From Chthoniobacteraceae bacterium (lineage in GTDB: Bacteria > Verrucomicrobiota > Verrucomicrobiia > Chthoniobacterales > Chthoniobacteraceae), in NCBI GenBank assembly GCA_947476045.1, contig CANJNZ010000016.1, positions 1-64,000 of the forward strand: a stretch of DNA of 64,000 nt. Direction: 5' to 3'. Every line of letters starts with the position of its first letter. The first letter of the stretch is position 1. Under the pieces are notes generated by a model, which did no database searches, had not been told where the DNA came from, and saw only the letters and a program-made list of their open reading frames with translations. Below are positions 25,622 to 35,032 of this stretch, one piece after another. A program made the translations under genes and the position numbers.

Positions 25622-26221
25622 TTATTTGTTCAGATATTTGTGAATGAGCATCTTCGTAATCATGTTCAGCGTCTCGAAAACTCCTTCACACTTGTTGGCC
25701 ACGCCTTCAAAATACGGGACATGAACTTCGCGGTTGTTCAACACGTATTCCAGATATTCGACAGGTGCCGCGTCCTCAGTGTCACGCTTGTTGTATTGGA
25801 TGACGTAGGGGATGTCCTCAAGGTTGAGGTTTAGAGACTTCAAATTGTCTGTCATGTGGCCGAAGGTCTCGATGTTTTCGCCCATTTTCTCGTATTGGCT
25901 GTCTGCCACAAAAACGATGCCGTCCACTCCACGGAGCACAATCTGGCGCGTCGCATTGTAGATGACCTGGCCGGGCACGGTGAAGAGCGAGAATTTGGTT
26001 TTGAAACCCTTGATCGTTGTCGCTTCGAGTGGGAAGAAGTCGAAGAAGAGCGTGCGGTCACTGCTCGTCGCAAGGCTGGTCATTTTGCCCTTGGGCGCTG
26101 AATCAGGCACCTGCACATTGGCGTGGACTTGCTCTAGGTTGGTGGTTTTGCCGCTCTTTGCAGGACCGTAATATACGATCTTCAGCTGTAGCTCTTTGGT
26201 GGCGCGATTGATGATGGCCAT
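25622..26221 (-). CDS. mglA: MglA-like small Ras-family GTPase
   Basis: A 199-residue prokaryotic small GTPase. The P-loop is at 19-26 (GPAKSGKT), switch II has TVPGQ (81-85) followed by VIYNATRQIVLRGVDGIVF, and the base motif is NKRD (144-147). It matches MglA of Myxococcus closely around TVPGQ and FVADSQ. MglA sets cell polarity and motility together with a Roadblock GAP and a response regulator. All three partner types are encoded here, so this is a complete-looking module. The gene lies 12 bp after the scaffold gene. Confidence 0.93.
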   Translation of the reverse strand: MAIINRATKELQLKIVYYGPAKSGKTTNLEQVHANVQVPDSAPKGKMTSLATSSDRTLFFDFFPLEATTIKGFKTKFSLFTVPGQVIYNATRQIVLRGVDGIVFVADSQYEKMGENIETFGHMTDNLKSLNLNLEDIPYVIQYNKRDTEDAAPVEYLEYVLNNREVHVPYFEGVANKCEGVFETLNMITKMLIHKYLNK

Positions 26222-26233
26222 AGTGTTTAAATG

Positions 26234-27862
26234 TTAAGCGTTTTGGGTTGCGAGTTCCTCGGCGATGAGGTGGAGACCGCCCGGCAGCGTGGTTCCAGTT
26301 TTACCGAGAGTAGCAAAAAATACTTTTCCTCTGCGGAAGAAACGACAAGGGCCGTTCGAGGTCACGACCGCAACCTCCGAGGTTTCGCCAAGCTGCATTT
26401 CCCCTGTGTATTTATCGAGTCGGCTGAAAATCTGTGGCATGAATGCAGCGAATGTATCAGCAGCTATTCCTTCGGGAAGTTTTTGTGCAACTACAAGTCC
26501 TTCTTCGAGGGCGACGATGGCACCGGTCACGCCAGGCAGAGTGCAAGCATGCTTCACAAGTTCGCTGGGATTCCAACTCGTCTTGCCGGGTTCATTGAAT
26601 AGCTCGCCTAGATTTTCCGGTTCGCTGCTCTGCGAAGGTGTGGTAGTGGCTGCGACAACAGCCACGGACGGCTGCTCAACTACGGGCTCTGGCTTTAAGG
26701 TAAACGAAAGAGGCGCTGCGGGTGCGGCCTCTACTTGCGGCTCGGCAGCGACTGGCATTTTCAGTTCAACAGGTGCCAAAGGTGCAGCAGGCGCTACAGG
26801 TGCCACAGGCTCAGGAGCCGGCGCAGCAGGCGTGCGTCCAGCAGCCGGGCCAAAGAAATCTGGCAATTCCGTGCTCGCTGCATCTTTAGTGCTGCTGCGT
26901 TTCTTGGCTCCAGTCGCGGAGACAAATGCAGGAGCAACGATTTTTAGCGGCAGCAAGAGCTGGGTATCATCCGGAATGTCGATGTTGCCGCTAAAAGCGG
27001 GTTTCAGGTAGCCACGGAGCTGCGCCCACGTGAAGAGGACCTTGCCTTTTTGCAGGCCTGCGCTGACTTCGCCAACGGGAAGAACGATTTTCGTATCGCC
27101 AGTAAATATGGAAAGTTCGCTACGAACACCCTCGGGCCAGCCAGCAGCGACTTCGACAAGTGCGAGTGAAAGCTCGCCGTCGAGCTTCAATGGCTCGGGC
27201 GCAGACGCGACCGGTTCTTTCCGCGTCGGGACATTGCTTGGAATACCACTCGTTTCTTTGCCGGGCGGCTCAAACGATGGCATCCTCAGCGTCTTCGGCT
27301 GCTCGACGGCTGACGGAACAGGAGCGGCAACTTGTGGCGCTGGCTGCAGCGGTGCCGAAGCGGCTTGATTGAGTGCACGAGAGGTATTGTCGCCACCGAA
27401 AAGCCCGGTGACTTCCGCAGGCACATCATAATCACGCTGGTCGTCACGGCGCTTGAGACGGGCAGGGTTGATGCTTTTGAAAATCTCGGAAAGCGGCACT
27501 TCGACCATGCGCTTTTCTTCCACGTCGGCTTTTCGCAACGTTCCGCCCGGTGCCTGACGATACAAACTGGCGAGGGACATTTTTACCGTGCCTGTGGGCA
27601 ATTGCTTCATGATCGCGGTCACCGGCAATACGACCTTCACAGAAGCCTCAGGCATTTGATTGATAATCGCCTTCAGGTCGTTGGGGAATTTTTCCAAAAT
27701 CGAACGAAGCGAAAGTGACGCTACTTCCACAGCGTGATTAGCAGCGGCGGCAATTTCAGGCTGCCGTGCGACGGGTGCTGAAAAAGGAGTTGCGACTCGT
27801 GGTGTCTGAACGACGACTTCAGAACTTGTCCTGTTGAAAATTTGTTTAAGAAACTTGAACAT
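26234..27862 (-). CDS. Large scaffold protein: two repeats of an unknown domain plus C-terminal Roadblock domain
   Basis: A 542-residue cytoplasmic protein. Two related blocks of about 70-80 residues (about 49-130 and 227-310) share the pattern FP.dLk..I...p.a.v.LPV..I...L..G.V....a.L, and are joined by Pro/Ala-rich linkers. A second linker leads to a C-terminal Roadblock/LC7 domain (about 415-540; LVKHACTLPGVTGAIVALEE). It is first in the operon with the MglA-like GTPase and the small Roadblock protein. I infer a scaffold or GTPase regulator. The repeat family is not one I recognise. Confidence 0.82.
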   Translation of the reverse strand: MFKFLKQIFNRTSSEVVVQTPRVATPFSAPVARQPEIAAAANHAVEVASLSLRSILEKFPNDLKAIINQMPEASVKVVLPVTAIMKQLPTGTVKMSLASLYRQAPGGTLRKADVEEKRMVEVPLSEIFKSINPARLKRRDDQRDYDVPAEVTGLFGGDNTSRALNQAASAPLQPAPQVAAPVPSAVEQPKTLRMPSFEPPGKETSGIPSNVPTRKEPVASAPEPLKLDGELSLALVEVAAGWPEGVRSELSIFTGDTKIVLPVGEVSAGLQKGKVLFTWAQLRGYLKPAFSGNIDIPDDTQLLLPLKIVAPAFVSATGAKKRSSTKDAASTELPDFFGPAAGRTPAAPAPEPVAPVAPAAPLAPVELKMPVAAEPQVEAAPAAPLSFTLKPEPVVEQPSVAVVAATTTPSQSSEPENLGELFNEPGKTSWNPSELVKHACTLPGVTGAIVALEEGLVVAQKLPEGIAADTFAAFMPQIFSRLDKYTGEMQLGETSEVAVVTSNGPCRFFRRGKVFFATLGKTGTTLPGGLHLIAEELATQNA

Positions 27863-28016
27863 TTTCGGGCTGATTTTTCAAAACAGAATTAGCAACATGG
27901 GTGCCACCAAGCCTTACTAAACAAAAATATATCTTCTCATCCTGTCGGCTTGCCCCTTGCTATAAATCTGCTGTTTCTCCTCGTTATAAATTCAAGTCTA
28001 GCCCAACATCACGCAC

Positions 28017-29069
28017 ATGGCCACGCGCCAAAAAATCCTAATTCTCGATGACGAACAGGACCTTCTGGAAATCTACCAGGAGATTCTTGCACGTCTCCCC
28101 AGCCAGCCGGAAATCCGCACGGCCACCAACGGCCACGACGCCATAGCACTTCTCGAAAACGAACCGTTCGCTTTGCTCCTCGTGGATTTGAACATGCCGC
28201 AGATGGATGGCTTTCAAGTCCTCGCCGTCGTTCGCCGCCGCTTCCCGACGCTCCGCACCGTAGTGATGACTGGTGCGACCGAGGACGACCTCCGTGCGCG
28301 CGCCTATCGCATTGGCGTGGATCTTTATTTGGAAAAGCCGAAGACCGGGCGTGAAATCATCTTCTTTGTGGACTGCATCGAGAGTCTGCTCGAACGCGAA
28401 AACCAGGGCGGCTTCCGCGGCGTTCAGAGCAAGACCCTCCTCGATATTCTCCAAATGGAGTGCATCACACAAAATACCTGCGTCCTCAAAATCACCAGTG
28501 CCCAGGGCGAAGGTCGCGTGTGGATTCAAAAAGGCGAAATCATTGACGCCGCAGTCGAAGACAAAAGCGGCAAGCCCGCCATCGTCGAGATGCTCGCATG
28601 GAAGGCTGGTAATTTTGAAGTCCTCCCCTACGGACTGCCACGTCCTCGCAACATCTTCATCAACTACGAAAGTCTCCTCATGGAGACGGCGCAGACGATG
28701 GATGAGGCTGAGGAGATCACTGCAAACCCCGAGCAAACCCCGGAAGGGATGCTGGCTTCCTTCTCTCGTTTCACCGGCGTCCAGTTCGCCATGGCCGTGG
28801 ACCTCGATGGCGGAAAACACGAACACTGGGGCTGCGACGAACCCATCATCCTCGGCGAGTGGATTGCAAAAACCACCCAGTCTTTCAAACAACTCGGGGT
28901 AAAAACCCAGGCTGGCGAACTCCTGGATATCGAGTCGCTCGGTCAACAACGTCACCTCTCCATTCTTTCCGGCGATCAGGAAGCCCTCGGAATCGGCTTC
29001 ACACGCACGCTTGGCATTGGTCAAATCCACGAAACCCTAAAGCAAATCGAAGCAAAATGGGCATACTAA
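28017..29069 (+). CDS. Response regulator: receiver domain plus PATAN (DUF4388) domain
   Basis: A 350-residue protein. Residues 1-125 form a receiver with the phospho-acceptor D57 (LLLVDLNMP), the acidic pair DD at 11-12 and K107 (LYLEKPK). Residues about 135-235 form a PATAN-type domain (FRGVQSKTLLDILQMECITQNTCVLKI), found in polarity and pili regulators of cyanobacteria and Myxococcus. The C-terminal 110 residues look like a Roadblock-like beta fold. It is divergent from the MglA operon (155-bp gap) and likely signals to it. No kinase is nearby. Confidence 0.88.
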   Translation: MATRQKILILDDEQDLLEIYQEILARLPSQPEIRTATNGHDAIALLENEPFALLLVDLNMPQMDGFQVLAVVRRRFPTLRTVVMTGATEDDLRARAYRIGVDLYLEKPKTGREIIFFVDCIESLLERENQGGFRGVQSKTLLDILQMECITQNTCVLKITSAQGEGRVWIQKGEIIDAAVEDKSGKPAIVEMLAWKAGNFEVLPYGLPRPRNIFINYESLLMETAQTMDEAEEITANPEQTPEGMLASFSRFTGVQFAMAVDLDGGKHEHWGCDEPIILGEWIAKTTQSFKQLGVKTQAGELLDIESLGQQRHLSILSGDQEALGIGFTRTLGIGQIHETLKQIEAKWAY

Positions 29070-29779
29070 GACCGTTTTCCAGGGCATCTGTCCCCGTCAG
29101 CGCCGAGCGGCTTCCGAGCGGTTGTTTCGCCGTCCACCGTGGCGGTGCAGTCGTTTCATCCACGCTCAGCAGTTCCTATTCAAAAAAATTAATGGCCGAA
29201 ATTGCTAGCACAGTTCTTGAGGCTTTCAGATCCGCAAACGAAAATAACTTCCTGCTCCACGATCTCCACATTCACTACAGCGGGCTTCACATCCTCGCTC
29301 GCGAATTACGCGGAGGCGCACTCATTTTCCTCAATCCACAACAGCCAAACTTTACAAGGCCCACACTTCCTTCCGCCATGAGCTACAAAAACCTCGACGA
29401 ATTCATCCTCCACCTTGAAGCCCACATCGAATGCTGGAAGCAGTTCAATCACTACGTGAACCTTGCACGGGACAAAAAATTCACGCCCGACGAAGAGAGC
29501 CAGTTTCTCGATCTGAAAAGCCTCATCACCCAGGGCACTGAAGCCGTCGCAGCGAGCGATGCAAAAGGCGGCCCGCGCAAGGAGGACGTGCTCGCTCTCT
29601 TCGCCAGCGCACCCTCACTGCGCTACCTCTCGGATATGAGCGACAGCATTCCCAGCGTCGAAGGCCAGTGGCACCGCATCTATCTCTCCCTCCAATCTCT
29701 GCTCGGCCAGCTCAAGGTGCAGCAAAATAAAGCCGAGGAAAAAGGCAACGGCGGCTGGAGTTTGTTCGGTCGAAAATAG
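29057..29779 (+). CDS. Partner protein of the receiver-PATAN regulator
   Basis: A 240-residue protein from the ATG at 29057, overlapping the regulator stop by 13 bp, so it is translationally linked. The first 95 residues (ERLPSGCFAVHRGGAVVSSTL, then FLLHDLHIHYSGLHILARELRGGALIFLNP) have the beta-alpha layout of Roadblock-like domains. The rest is helical with a central charged helix (LHLEAHIECWKQFNHY) and a basic end. No exact family recognised. Its last codons form half of a convergent hairpin (29772-29790). Confidence 0.75.
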   Translation: MGILRPFSRASVPVSAERLPSGCFAVHRGGAVVSSTLSSSYSKKLMAEIASTVLEAFRSANENNFLLHDLHIHYSGLHILARELRGGALIFLNPQQPNFTRPTLPSAMSYKNLDEFILHLEAHIECWKQFNHYVNLARDKKFTPDEESQFLDLKSLITQGTEAVAASDAKGGPRKEDVLALFASAPSLRYLSDMSDSIPSVEGQWHRIYLSLQSLLGQLKVQQNKAEEKGNGGWSLFGRK

Positions 29780-29790
29780 CGGCTATTTTC
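29772..29790. terminator. Convergent hairpin at the shared gene ends
   Basis: 8-bp perfect arms (29772-29779 and 29783-29790, GAAAATAG and its complement) with a 3-nt loop. The left arm holds the last codons and stop of the plus-strand gene, and the right arm holds those of the minus-strand giant gene. It may act as a weak bidirectional stop; A/T-rich arms make that uncertain. Confidence 0.4.
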
Positions 29791-32700
29791 CGGCCACCCA
29801 CTGCACTGCGTTTTTCAGCAGCGTTTGGTAGGCTTCGAGGTTGTGGGCGCGTTCGTCGTGGCCGAGGGTGAAGCCGACGATGCGGGCCTTCGGGTGCTTC
29901 ACGATGAAGACTTGCGGGAAGACTTTGCCGCTCTTGCGGCTGGTCGCGGTGGCGAGGACTTCGATGGGTGTGGCGGCTGGATCGGGGTTGTAGTTGTAGA
30001 GTTCGTCGGTGATTTCAAACTCCGCTGGCACGCCCTTCGTGATCGGGTGCTCGGCGTTGGTGACTTTCGCCGTGAATGGCCCGAGCGCGTCGTGGCCCTT
30101 TGTTCCGCCGCCGATGATTTCCTTGTTCCACTCGGGGAAGTTTCTCCACGCATACCAAGTGCCGGGATGGTGCGCGATGATTGCTCCGCCGCGATTCGCG
30201 TAATCCATCAGTGCCTTCTTTGTCGCGGAGCTGATGGGCTGGTTCGCGCTGAGCAACAGCACGTCCACGCGGTCGAGGATGGCGGGGATGCCGTTCAGGT
30301 TTTGCGTATAATCCACCCAGCCGGTGACGGGCGTGAGCGTGGCTTTGTCGGTGCCGCCGAAAAACTTCACGAAGTCGTGCGACGAACCTCCGCCGACGAT
30401 GAGCACGCGCGGGCCGTTCGCGGGGCGCGTGGCGGGTGGCTGCGGGACAGGGTCGGTGAACTGCGGCTTGAAGCCTGCGTCTTCATCCACAGCAGCGCTC
30501 TTCGGCGCGGGCGCGGGCGCTGCGGCTGGTGCAGCATCGCCCAACTCCGCAGTGATCCCCACGATGGTCGGCGCGGCGTTCGTGCCGAAGCTCTCCAGCA
30601 CGATGCGATCGATCTCCGTCGCGGCGCTCAACTGCTTCGTGAACCAGCGCATCTGGTGCGCTTTCACGATGCCTTCGGCAAATTTCGAGCCGGGGACATC
30701 CACACGGTTGATGTAGTCGGAAAACTCGTTGCCGTTCTTACACACGAACGTCTCGCTCGCGCCGCCGGTGGCGTGGACGGTGATTTTCAGCACGTCGCTG
30801 GTGTCCGTGCCTTCTTTCAAAAATCCCCAGCCAGTCACGCCGCCGAGGAAATGCAGCCTGCTCGCCTTGAATCCCACTTTCACCTCCACGCGCTGCGGCA
30901 TCGTTTGCGCGACCGCGTTTGCCGGGCCGCCTTTGAGCACGACGATGTTCGACGCAGCCTTCTCCGGCGCGACGACGTTGAATGGAATGGTTCCGATCAT
31001 GACCGTGCCGGTCTTGCTGAACTCGAACGATTCGCCCTTCGCGGCGGCGCTGTTGTAAATGCCGCGCGAGGTGTTCGTGGTGAATGCGCTCTTGAGGTCG
31101 AGCACGCGGAACTTCCCGCCGTCCACGCTCTGCATGTAGGCGATGATGTCGCGCAGCGCTTCGCCGCCGAGCCCCTCGAAGCCCTCGGGCATGAGCGAGC
31201 GTCCGGTGTTCGTGCGCGATTTGAGGTCGGCGACTTTCACCTCCTGCACTCCGGCGAGGCTCTTCAGCGTGATGCTCGCGGCATTTTCCGCAGCGATGAC
31301 TCCGGAGAAAAGCTGGCCGTCCTTCGTTTCGAGATTCCATGCGTTAAAGCTCGGGTCCACCTCGGCATTCGGGTCCACGATCGCTCCGAGCAATTCCGCT
31401 GCGCCGTGCGCTCCCATGCCGGTGAGGCCGGGGCCGATGTCCGCTCCGCCGTCGCCAAATTTATGGCAGATGGCGCAGGTCGTCGTGAAAAGCGCCTTGC
31501 CCTTCGCGGGGTCGCCTTTGCCTTCGACGACGGGGAGGAGCTTCGCGATGGCCTCCTTCTTCGCCTTCGTCTGCGGATTCAATTCCGCGAGCATGTCGGT
31601 GGCGCGTTTGGCCACGCCTTTGTCGGGATGCGTGCGGAGACGCGCGGCCGTGGTCGGGCCGAGCTTCGTCACGTCCACGGCGTTGCTCTTCAGCGCATCA
31701 AGGAAAGCGAGCGTCCAGTCGGCGCGCTTGAGCAGCGTGTCAAAAGCGGGAGCTTGCACGTCGGCGGGCAGTTTTTCGTAAGCGGCGGAAAGTGCCGTGC
31801 CCACGCTCACGTCGTCCGTTTCGCCGAGGGCGGCGATGAGGCCGCGCTGGAAGCCGGGCGTTCCGGCGGCGAGTTGTTTCACCACGGCGGGGAGAATCGT
31901 GGCGTCGCTGCTGCGGAGGCTGATGAGACTGCGCGCAGCGGCGAGACGCACGGCGTCGTCGGCCTTTGCATCGGCGACGGCGGAAAGGAGCGAGCCGGAG
32001 AGTTTGGCGACCTCGCCCTTGAGCGCACCGGCCTTGTCCCACTTCGCGGCGAGCGGGAGCACGCTGGAATTGGCTCCGCTCACGAGCAGCTTGGCGAGCG
32101 CGGCGGAAAGTTCCGGCGTCATCGCGGGCGCGTCTTTGAGTTTGCCGAGTTTTTCGAGAATCGCGCTCTTGAGCGCATCGGTGCTGGCGGGTTTGCCCGC
32201 GAGCGCGATGACGAGCTTCGCAGTAGCATCCACGTTGTTCCTCCACGCGATGGCGCTGGCGAGTTGCCCGACGAGCTGCGCGTATTGCGCCGAGTCTGCG
32301 CTATCAAGCGCAGCCGCTATCGCCGCATCGGGAGCTTGATTGAGCGCGCCGACGGCTGCGCTGCGCTGCCAGTCGTCTTCAAACTTCGGCCATGCAGCGA
32401 CGATTCCCTCCGCCCCGTATTTATTGAGTTCTCCAGTTGCAAGCGCACGAAGCGCGGCGACTCTCACCTGACCGTCAGAATCAGTCAGCAACTTCACTAG
32501 CAACGCCGTCGAAGTTTTCGAGAACGGTTGTCCAACCGCCTCTACAATAGCAGCAGTATTGCGCCGAACAGATGCATCCTTATCTTGCAGTGAACTTACG
32601 TTGAATTCTGAGAGTTGATCTGAGCCATAGATGGTCCATAACGCAGCGATTCGAACTTCGGGATTTTGGTCCTTGGCCTTGCCTTCAAGTATTGGATCTC

Positions 32701-34924
32701 GCATTGGATACTTGCTGGGCGGCAATGGCTTGATCATGTCACGATAGAGTCGGCTCGCCTGCATCCGCACATGCGCGCTTGGAAATGCCAACGCCCTAAC
32801 TAACTCCTGCGCGCTGGCCTTCGACAAATCCGGCACCGTGAGTTTTTTCGCGTCCTTGTGGTCAATGCGCCAGATGCGGCCGAAGTAGTGGTCGCGGTCG
32901 GGGCGCACGGCGGCGTTGACCTTATTGTGGTCGGGGCCGCGCGTGTCGTTGTGGATGACGGCCTGATTGTAAAAGTCGCCGATATACACCGCGCCGTCCG
33001 GGCCGACGCGCACTTCGATGGGACGCCACCACATGTCGCGGCTGCGGATGAACTCCGTCTCCTCGCGGCCCGGCAGTTTTTTCGCCGAGTAGGTGGAGCC
33101 GGCGGGCGTGAGGCGCTGGTGCGCGATGATGTTGATGGTCGGCTCCGTGCAGAAGTAATCGCCGTTGTATTCCGCCGGCCACGAGCCGCCGTCGTAAATC
33201 GCGCAGCCCGCGCCTGCCGTGAAATCGCCCACGCGGTCAATCTGCACGTAGGCCATCTGCTCCCACGTCATCGCGGGGAAGCTCTTTTGCGCGCCGATGA
33301 TGACGCTGGAGCTTTGCGTGTTGCCCACTTTTCCGCGCGCCAGCGCATACTCGGGGAGGACGACCTGGCTGAGCAGCGTGCCGCTCGTCGGCTGCGTCCA
33401 GAAAAAGCGGTTGTCGCCGGTGACGTGGAGACCCCACGTGTTGCCGCCGCGCGAGCTGTATTGCTCGAAAGCGGAGCCGTCCGCTTTGAAACGCACGACG
33501 CCGGAACCGATGTTGCCGAATTTCTTGCTGCCATCGGCGCTCGTCACCTCGCCCGCGCTGTAGCCGTGCGTAGCGTAGATCCAGCCGTCCCAGCCCCATC
33601 GCGGATTGTTGATGACCGCGTGTGTGTCGCGCGTTCCAAGACCGGTGTAGAGTTTTTCGACTTTGTCGCACTTGCCGTCGCCGTCCGTATCGCGGAGGAA
33701 AAGGATGTCCGGCGCCTGCGTGACGATGACGCCGTCCTTGTGAAAGACGAAGCCGGTGACGAGTTCGAGCCCTTCGTAAAAGACCACTTTTTTGTCCATC
33801 ACACCGTCGCCTTTGCTCGATGTGAGGATGCTGATTTTGTCGAGGGCCTTGCGCTCCTGCTGGCCGACAGCGGGGTCAATGCCGCCGTGATCCTTCCACT
33901 CCTTGCCACGGTAATCCGGGCGCATCCCGCGACGACCATTCGGATACTCGGGCGTCTCGGCGACCCACAAACGGCCCGCCGGGTCCCAGTCGAAATTCAT
34001 CGGCTTCGTGATAAGCGGCTCGGAGGCTACGAGCGTGAGTTTGAAGTCCGGGTGAATCTCCAGCGCCTTGAGCGTGTCCTCGGGTTTCTGCGGCCCGCCC
34101 TCGGGATATGTGAGCGAGGCGACTTCCTCCGGCTTGCAAAATTCGTCCACATTTTCGCGATGACCCGCCCACGCAATCGAGCGCAGCAACACCGCGCGGA
34201 AGTGCGGTTTTTCAAAAGTGAAGTAGAGATGGCCGGGGATGCTCACCACGGCGCGGTAGGGTTTCGCCCCGCCCTCGGCGGTTTTTTCGTAAGTCCACAT
34301 CATCGGCTGCACGTCGAAAACCTGCACCTTGTCGCCGGGAGCCTTTCCGCCGCGCCCGTATGGCGTGTAGCTCGTGGCCAGCACGTTGACGTCGGGCGAG
34401 ATGTCCATGTCGTAGTAAATCTCGTCGTTGATGCGGAAATTCGACGCGCCCCGCGTGATGGGATGTCCGCCGCCGATTTTTTGGTTTTCGGTGTAATAGA
34501 GATCCATCATCCCCTCTTTGAACTTCGTCTTTCCCGGCACCCACGCGCCGCCGATGACGCTCTTCCACCACGGCGGATCATTGCTCACCGACGCTGTGTG
34601 AATGACCACGAGCCCGCCGCCACGCTTCGTGAACTCGGCAACATTGGCCTTCTGCTCCTCGGTAGCGTTGCCGCCCTCCTGCGCATACATCACGAGCACA
34701 TCGGTCTGCTTGAGCTGTTCGGCTGTCGGCCAGTCCATCGCGCCGTCCGTTTTCATCCCGCGCTCCGCGAGCAACACCTTCCAATCGTTCAGAAATTTTT
34801 CGTGCTCATGCGCATTCGGCCCGTGCGATTTTTTTCCACCACGGATGAACACCCGGAGCGGCTCCGCAGCGACTGCGGAAAGTGTGAGGCAGATGAAAAG
34901 AATGAGTTGAAGGCAGCGTTTCAT
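29783..34924 (-). CDS. Giant PVC-type secreted protein: ThuA + membrane-bound dehydrogenase + HEAT repeats + CxxCH haem + ThuA
   Basis: A 1,713-residue protein from the ATG at 34924 with a signal peptide (FICLTLSAVAA). Order: ThuA-like domain (about 20-265), PVC membrane-bound dehydrogenase domain with propeller-like blades (about 290-720), Ala-rich HEAT-like repeats (about 735-1110), a haem c site CAICH near residue 1150, a beta region, and a second ThuA domain (about 1480-1713). The two ThuA domains are similar but not identical. It likely works in the periplasm or on the surface in oxidative sugar or polysaccharide breakdown. A stretch encoded near 32521-32640 has about 46% GC against 67% in one flanking line. 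Confidence 0.9.
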   Translation of the reverse strand: MKRCLQLILFICLTLSAVAAEPLRVFIRGGKKSHGPNAHEHEKFLNDWKVLLAERGMKTDGAMDWPTAEQLKQTDVLVMYAQEGGNATEEQKANVAEFTKRGGGLVVIHTASVSNDPPWWKSVIGGAWVPGKTKFKEGMMDLYYTENQKIGGGHPITRGASNFRINDEIYYDMDISPDVNVLATSYTPYGRGGKAPGDKVQVFDVQPMMWTYEKTAEGGAKPYRAVVSIPGHLYFTFEKPHFRAVLLRSIAWAGHRENVDEFCKPEEVASLTYPEGGPQKPEDTLKALEIHPDFKLTLVASEPLITKPMNFDWDPAGRLWVAETPEYPNGRRGMRPDYRGKEWKDHGGIDPAVGQQERKALDKISILTSSKGDGVMDKKVVFYEGLELVTGFVFHKDGVIVTQAPDILFLRDTDGDGKCDKVEKLYTGLGTRDTHAVINNPRWGWDGWIYATHGYSAGEVTSADGSKKFGNIGSGVVRFKADGSAFEQYSSRGGNTWGLHVTGDNRFFWTQPTSGTLLSQVVLPEYALARGKVGNTQSSSVIIGAQKSFPAMTWEQMAYVQIDRVGDFTAGAGCAIYDGGSWPAEYNGDYFCTEPTINIIAHQRLTPAGSTYSAKKLPGREETEFIRSRDMWWRPIEVRVGPDGAVYIGDFYNQAVIHNDTRGPDHNKVNAAVRPDRDHYFGRIWRIDHKDAKKLTVPDLSKASAQELVRALAFPSAHVRMQASRLYRDMIKPLPPSKYPMRDPILEGKAKDQNPEVRIAALWTIYGSDQLSEFNVSSLQDKDASVRRNTAAIVEAVGQPFSKTSTALLVKLLTDSDGQVRVAALRALATGELNKYGAEGIVAAWPKFEDDWQRSAAVGALNQAPDAAIAAALDSADSAQYAQLVGQLASAIAWRNNVDATAKLVIALAGKPASTDALKSAILEKLGKLKDAPAMTPELSAALAKLLVSGANSSVLPLAAKWDKAGALKGEVAKLSGSLLSAVADAKADDAVRLAAARSLISLRSSDATILPAVVKQLAAGTPGFQRGLIAALGETDDVSVGTALSAAYEKLPADVQAPAFDTLLKRADWTLAFLDALKSNAVDVTKLGPTTAARLRTHPDKGVAKRATDMLAELNPQTKAKKEAIAKLLPVVEGKGDPAKGKALFTTTCAICHKFGDGGADIGPGLTGMGAHGAAELLGAIVDPNAEVDPSFNAWNLETKDGQLFSGVIAAENAASITLKSLAGVQEVKVADLKSRTNTGRSLMPEGFEGLGGEALRDIIAYMQSVDGGKFRVLDLKSAFTTNTSRGIYNSAAAKGESFEFSKTGTVMIGTIPFNVVAPEKAASNIVVLKGGPANAVAQTMPQRVEVKVGFKASRLHFLGGVTGWGFLKEGTDTSDVLKITVHATGGASETFVCKNGNEFSDYINRVDVPGSKFAEGIVKAHQMRWFTKQLSAATEIDRIVLESFGTNAAPTIVGITAELGDAAPAAAPAPAPKSAAVDEDAGFKPQFTDPVPQPPATRPANGPRVLIVGGGSSHDFVKFFGGTDKATLTPVTGWVDYTQNLNGIPAILDRVDVLLLSANQPISSATKKALMDYANRGGAIIAHHPGTWYAWRNFPEWNKEIIGGGTKGHDALGPFTAKVTNAEHPITKGVPAEFEITDELYNYNPDPAATPIEVLATATSRKSGKVFPQVFIVKHPKARIVGFTLGHDERAHNLEAYQTLLKNAVQWVAGK

Positions 34925-35032
34925 GGGAATTTTCAGAAGTTGGGAATTTGAAGCGAGCGGCGTGTGTAGCGCGCGCGCAGACAACCGCCAGCCTTTCTAA
35001 GAACTTAGAGAAAACTCGCGGCCCTTATGCGT

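Noticed and set aside
27863-28016. Specific promoter between the MglA operon and the receiver-PATAN regulator
   Set aside because: TATAAAT words occur twice in this AT-rich gap, but no well-spaced -35 partner could be fixed, so no promoter is called.
29825-32500. Very long plus-strand open frame (about 890 codons) antisense to the giant PVC protein
   Set aside because: It arises from the GC-rich codon pattern of the opposite strand; its translation is rich in Arg, Glu, His and Ala without domains, and the minus-strand protein has clear ones.
32858-34951. Second long plus-strand open frame antisense to the same gene
   Set aside because: The same shadow effect; no recognisable motif and it covers the signal peptide and ThuA domain of the real gene.
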